A DNA stretch of 7,616 bases. It comes from Thiobacillus denitrificans. Its GTDB lineage: Bacteria > Pseudomonadota > Gammaproteobacteria > Burkholderiales > Thiobacillaceae. Below are positions 5,500 through 7,616 of this stretch, piece after piece. Position 1 is the stretch's first letter. The number at the start of each line of letters is the position of its first letter. A program made the position numbers and the translations under genes. The DNA lies in contig DDRS01000011.1 of assembly GCA_002343685.1 (NCBI GenBank), positions 1-7,616 of the forward strand, read 5' to 3'. The notes below the pieces were generated by a model. That model was not told where the DNA came from. It did not search any database and worked only from the letters and a program-made list of their open reading frames with translations.

Positions 5500-6480
5500 T
5501 CAGGCGCTCTGGCTGCTCACCGCCAGGAAATCTGCGTAGGCCTGTTTGATACCCAAGGAAAAGGGTGTTTTTGCGCACCACCCCATCCCATTCAGCCGAC
5601 CCACGTCCATTAGCTTTCTGGGCGTGCCATCCGGTTTGGTCGCGTCAAATGTGATCAAGCCTGAATAACCGATCACGCTTTTAACCGTTTCAGCCAGTTC
5701 GCGAATAGTCATGTCCTCACCCACGCCTATGTTCATCAAGGGTGCCAGACCATCGTTACGGTTATATCCGAGCAGCGGAACGAATTGCTCGTCCGGCAGA
5801 GTCATCAGGTAGACACAGGCATCGGCCATGTCTTCGCTGTAGAGGAATTCGCGCCTGGGCGTCCCGGTGCCCCACACGGTCACGCTCGGTGCATTGGCGA
5901 GCTTGGCTTCGTGAAAGCGGCGGATCAGCGCAGGGATGACGTGGGAGTTCTCAGGGTGGTAGTTGTCGCCGGGGCCGTACAGGTTGGTCGGCATGACAGC
6001 CAGATACTGGGTTTTATATTGCCGGTTGTAGGCCCAGCACATCTCGATGCCGGCGATCTTGGCCAGGGCATAGGGACGATTGGTCGGCTCCAGTTCGCTA
6101 GTGAGCAAGTGCTCTTCCTTCATCGGCTGCGGTGCCAACTTGGGGTAGATGCAGCTGGAGCCTAGGAACAACAGGCGCTTGACGTTGTTTTTGTATGCCG
6201 CGTGGATGACGTTGGTCTGGATGGCGAGATTGTCGCGAATGAACTCGGCTGGGTAGGTGTTGTTGGCGTGGATGCCTCCGACCTTGGCTGCCGCGAGGAA
6301 GACATAGTCGGGCTTCTCGGCGGCGAAGAAGGCGTCGACCGCAGCCTGATTGGTGAGGTCGAGTTCGGCGTGCGTACGGGTCAGGAAATTCGTGTAGCCC
6401 TTGTCGCGCAGGGTACGTAGCAGCGCTGTGCCGACCAGACCACGATGCCCTGCCACATAAATTTTTGCGTCGCGATCCAT
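5500..6480 (-). CDS. fcl: GDP-L-fucose synthase
   Basis: This 326-residue bifunctional epimerase/reductase (Fcl, WcaG) turns GDP-4-keto-6-deoxy-D-mannose into GDP-L-fucose with NADPH and has the usual length (about 320). The glycine motif GHRGLVG is at residues 11-17, and FLAAAKVGGIHANN at 61-74. The catalytic residues correspond to those of the E. coli enzyme: Ser108 and Cys110 (GSSCIYP), Tyr137 and Lys141 (RPYALAK), and His180 (PENSH). The start is ATG at 6480, four bases after the gmd stop. Starting at 6516 would overlap gmd and add 12 unrelated residues. The ribosome-binding site is weak (GAGTGA), so translation may be coupled to gmd. rfbB follows 53 bases after its stop. Confidence 0.96.
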   Translation of the reverse strand: MDRDAKIYVAGHRGLVGTALLRTLRDKGYTNFLTRTHAELDLTNQAAVDAFFAAEKPDYVFLAAAKVGGIHANNTYPAEFIRDNLAIQTNVIHAAYKNNVKRLLFLGSSCIYPKLAPQPMKEEHLLTSELEPTNRPYALAKIAGIEMCWAYNRQYKTQYLAVMPTNLYGPGDNYHPENSHVIPALIRRFHEAKLANAPSVTVWGTGTPRREFLYSEDMADACVYLMTLPDEQFVPLLGYNRNDGLAPLMNIGVGEDMTIRELAETVKSVIGYSGLITFDATKPDGTPRKLMDVGRLNGMGWCAKTPFSLGIKQAYADFLAVSSQSA

Positions 6481-6484
6481 CACG

Positions 6485-7570
6485 TCACTCGTGGTAATCC
6501 ATGGCCTTGTAGCCATGCTTCTTCACCAGCTCGTCGCGCTCGGCTGCCTTCAGATCCTCACGCACCATCTCGGCAACCAGTTCGTCGAATGTAATCCTCG
6601 GCGTCCAGCCCAGCTTGTCTTTGGCCTTTGCCGGGTCGCCCAGCAGGGTCTCGACTTCGGTGGGACGGAAGTAGCGCGGGTCGACGGCGACGATGCATTT
6701 GCCGTGGGCGTCATAGCCCTTCTCGTCGACGCCCTGCCCTTCCCAGCGGATGTCCATGCCCAGTTCCTTGGCGGCGGCGTTGACGAAGTCACGGACGGAG
6801 TATTGGACGCCGGTGGCGATGACGAAGTCTTCGGCGTGGTCCTGCTGCAGCATCAGCCACTGCATTTCGACGTAGTCCTTGGCGTGACCCCAGTCGCGTT
6901 TGGCATCCATGTTGCCGAGGAACAGGCAGTCCTGCAGGCCGAGCTTGATCCGGGCGAGGGCGCGAGTGATCTTGCGGGTGACGAAGGTTTCGCCGCGGAT
7001 GGGCGATTCGTGGTTGAAGAGGATGCCGTTGCAGGCATACATGCCGTAGGCCTCACGGTAGTTGACGGTGATCCAGTAGGCGTAGAGCTTGGCGCAGGCG
7101 TAGGGGCTGCGCGGATAGAACGGCGTGGTTTCCTTCTGCGGGATTTCCTGGACGAGGCCGAAGAGTTCGGAGGTGCTGGCCTGGTAGAAGCGGGTTTTCT
7201 TTTCCAGGCCGAGGATGCGGATGGCTTCGAGGATGCGCAGGGCGCCGAGGGCGTCGGAGTTGGCGGTGTATTCGGGTTCTTCGAAGCTGACCGCCACGTG
7301 ACTTTGTGCGGCGAGGTTATAGATCTCGTCAGGCTGCACCTGCTGGATGATGCGGATGAGGCTGGACGAGTCGGTGAGGTCGCCGTGGTGCAGGATGAAG
7401 CGACGCCCCTGCTCGTGCGGGTCCTGGTAGAGGTGGTCGATGCGGTCGGTGTTGAAGAGCGAAGTACGGCGCTTGATGCCGTGGACTTCGTAGCCCTTGC
7501 CCAGCAGGAATTCGGCGAGGTAGGCGCCGTCCTGGCCGGTGACGCCGGTGATGAGGGCTTTTTTGGTCAT
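6485..7570 (-). CDS. gmd: GDP-mannose 4,6-dehydratase
   Basis: This 361-residue NADP-dependent dehydratase turns GDP-D-mannose into GDP-4-keto-6-deoxy-D-mannose, the first step toward GDP-L-fucose. The glycine motif GVTGQDG is at residues 9-15, and RRTSLFNTDRIDHLY at 34-48. The catalytic Thr133 and Glu135 (ASTSELFG) and Tyr157 and Lys161 (SPYACAK) match the E. coli GMD set shifted by one. Other hallmarks are NHESPIRGETFVTRKI (211-226), LGNMDAKRDWGHAKDYVE (239-256) and YFRPTEVETLLGDP (300-313). ATG at 7570 is the natural start (MTKKALITG). Only 23 bases separate it from the edge repeat, and no strong ribosome-binding site is seen (GAG about 12 bases before the ATG, AAAGA closer). It is the first gene of the cluster in this window. 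The native promoter is not present, so transcription must begin outside the window or in the adjoining element. Confidence 0.97.
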   Translation of the reverse strand: MTKKALITGVTGQDGAYLAEFLLGKGYEVHGIKRRTSLFNTDRIDHLYQDPHEQGRRFILHHGDLTDSSSLIRIIQQVQPDEIYNLAAQSHVAVSFEEPEYTANSDALGALRILEAIRILGLEKKTRFYQASTSELFGLVQEIPQKETTPFYPRSPYACAKLYAYWITVNYREAYGMYACNGILFNHESPIRGETFVTRKITRALARIKLGLQDCLFLGNMDAKRDWGHAKDYVEMQWLMLQQDHAEDFVIATGVQYSVRDFVNAAAKELGMDIRWEGQGVDEKGYDAHGKCIVAVDPRYFRPTEVETLLGDPAKAKDKLGWTPRITFDELVAEMVREDLKAAERDELVKKHGYKAMDYHE

Positions 7571-7593
7571 ATCTTTAAACTCGCAACAATTAC

Positions 7594-7616
7594 GAAACCT
7601 CTGCTTAACTCCACGA
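7594..7616 (+). repeat. Right-edge copy of the 17-base inverted repeat, probable mobile-element end
   Basis: Plus-strand positions 7594-7610 (GAAACCTCTGCTTAACT) are the reverse complement of positions 6-22, followed here by CCACGA. The copy points out of the window and begins 23 bases upstream of the gmd start codon. The G-A-x-A-C-C-T-C-T-G-C character is loosely like ends of some IS5-family insertion sequences as I remember them, but I cannot assign a family without the inner sequence. Confidence 0.6.

Noticed and set aside
7571..7616. Hybrid promoter formed by the edge repeat and the gmd leader
   Set aside because: On the minus strand no pair of -35 and -10 words with 16-18 base spacing is convincing. 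TTAAAG and TTGCGA are present but wrongly placed.

Overview
The window is a nucleotide-sugar biosynthesis cluster, with every gene on the minus strand. It reads from right to left as gmd, fcl, rfbB, a small four-helix-bundle gene, rfbA, rfbC, rfbD and galE, and then a DUF433/DUF5615-type antitoxin-toxin pair at the left edge. GC is high (65% in a 60-base sample of galE counted by hand). Protein style and gene order fit a Gram-negative proteobacterium, most likely a betaproteobacterium, but the window has no taxonomic marker and this is inference.

Right part (about 5500-7570): gmd and fcl are nearly contiguous and together turn GDP-D-mannose into GDP-L-fucose. Middle part (1575-5446): rfbB, rfbA, rfbC and rfbD form the complete dTDP-L-rhamnose route from glucose-1-phosphate. 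galE (542-1552) follows and supplies UDP-galactose; its Cys298 suggests it may also act on N-acetylated UDP-sugars. The window contains precursor enzymes only: no glycosyltransferase, flippase, polymerase or mannose-phosphate gene. Assembly of the O-antigen, capsule or exopolysaccharide must be encoded elsewhere.

Two overlays do not fit an ordinary sugar operon. First, arrays of a seven-base unit (GGKGAGY) sit at the gene junctions of the rhamnose genes. One pair of arrays lies in inverted orientation around the four-helix-bundle gene, making a cassette of about 430 bp between rfbB and rfbA. The arrays supply the rfbB stop codon, the start codon and ribosome-binding site of the small gene, a C-terminal tail on RfbB, and an N-terminal extension on RfbA whose usual start codon is gone. 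A second, gene-less inverted array forms a long imperfect palindrome between rfbA and rfbC.

Second, a 17-base sequence occurs at both edges of the window in inverted orientation. At the left it cuts the toxin gene short in mid-domain; at the right it lies 23 bases before gmd. The simplest reading is that both edges run into copies of an insertion sequence or similar repeat, so the cluster is bracketed by repeats and the window may be an assembly contig that ended at them.
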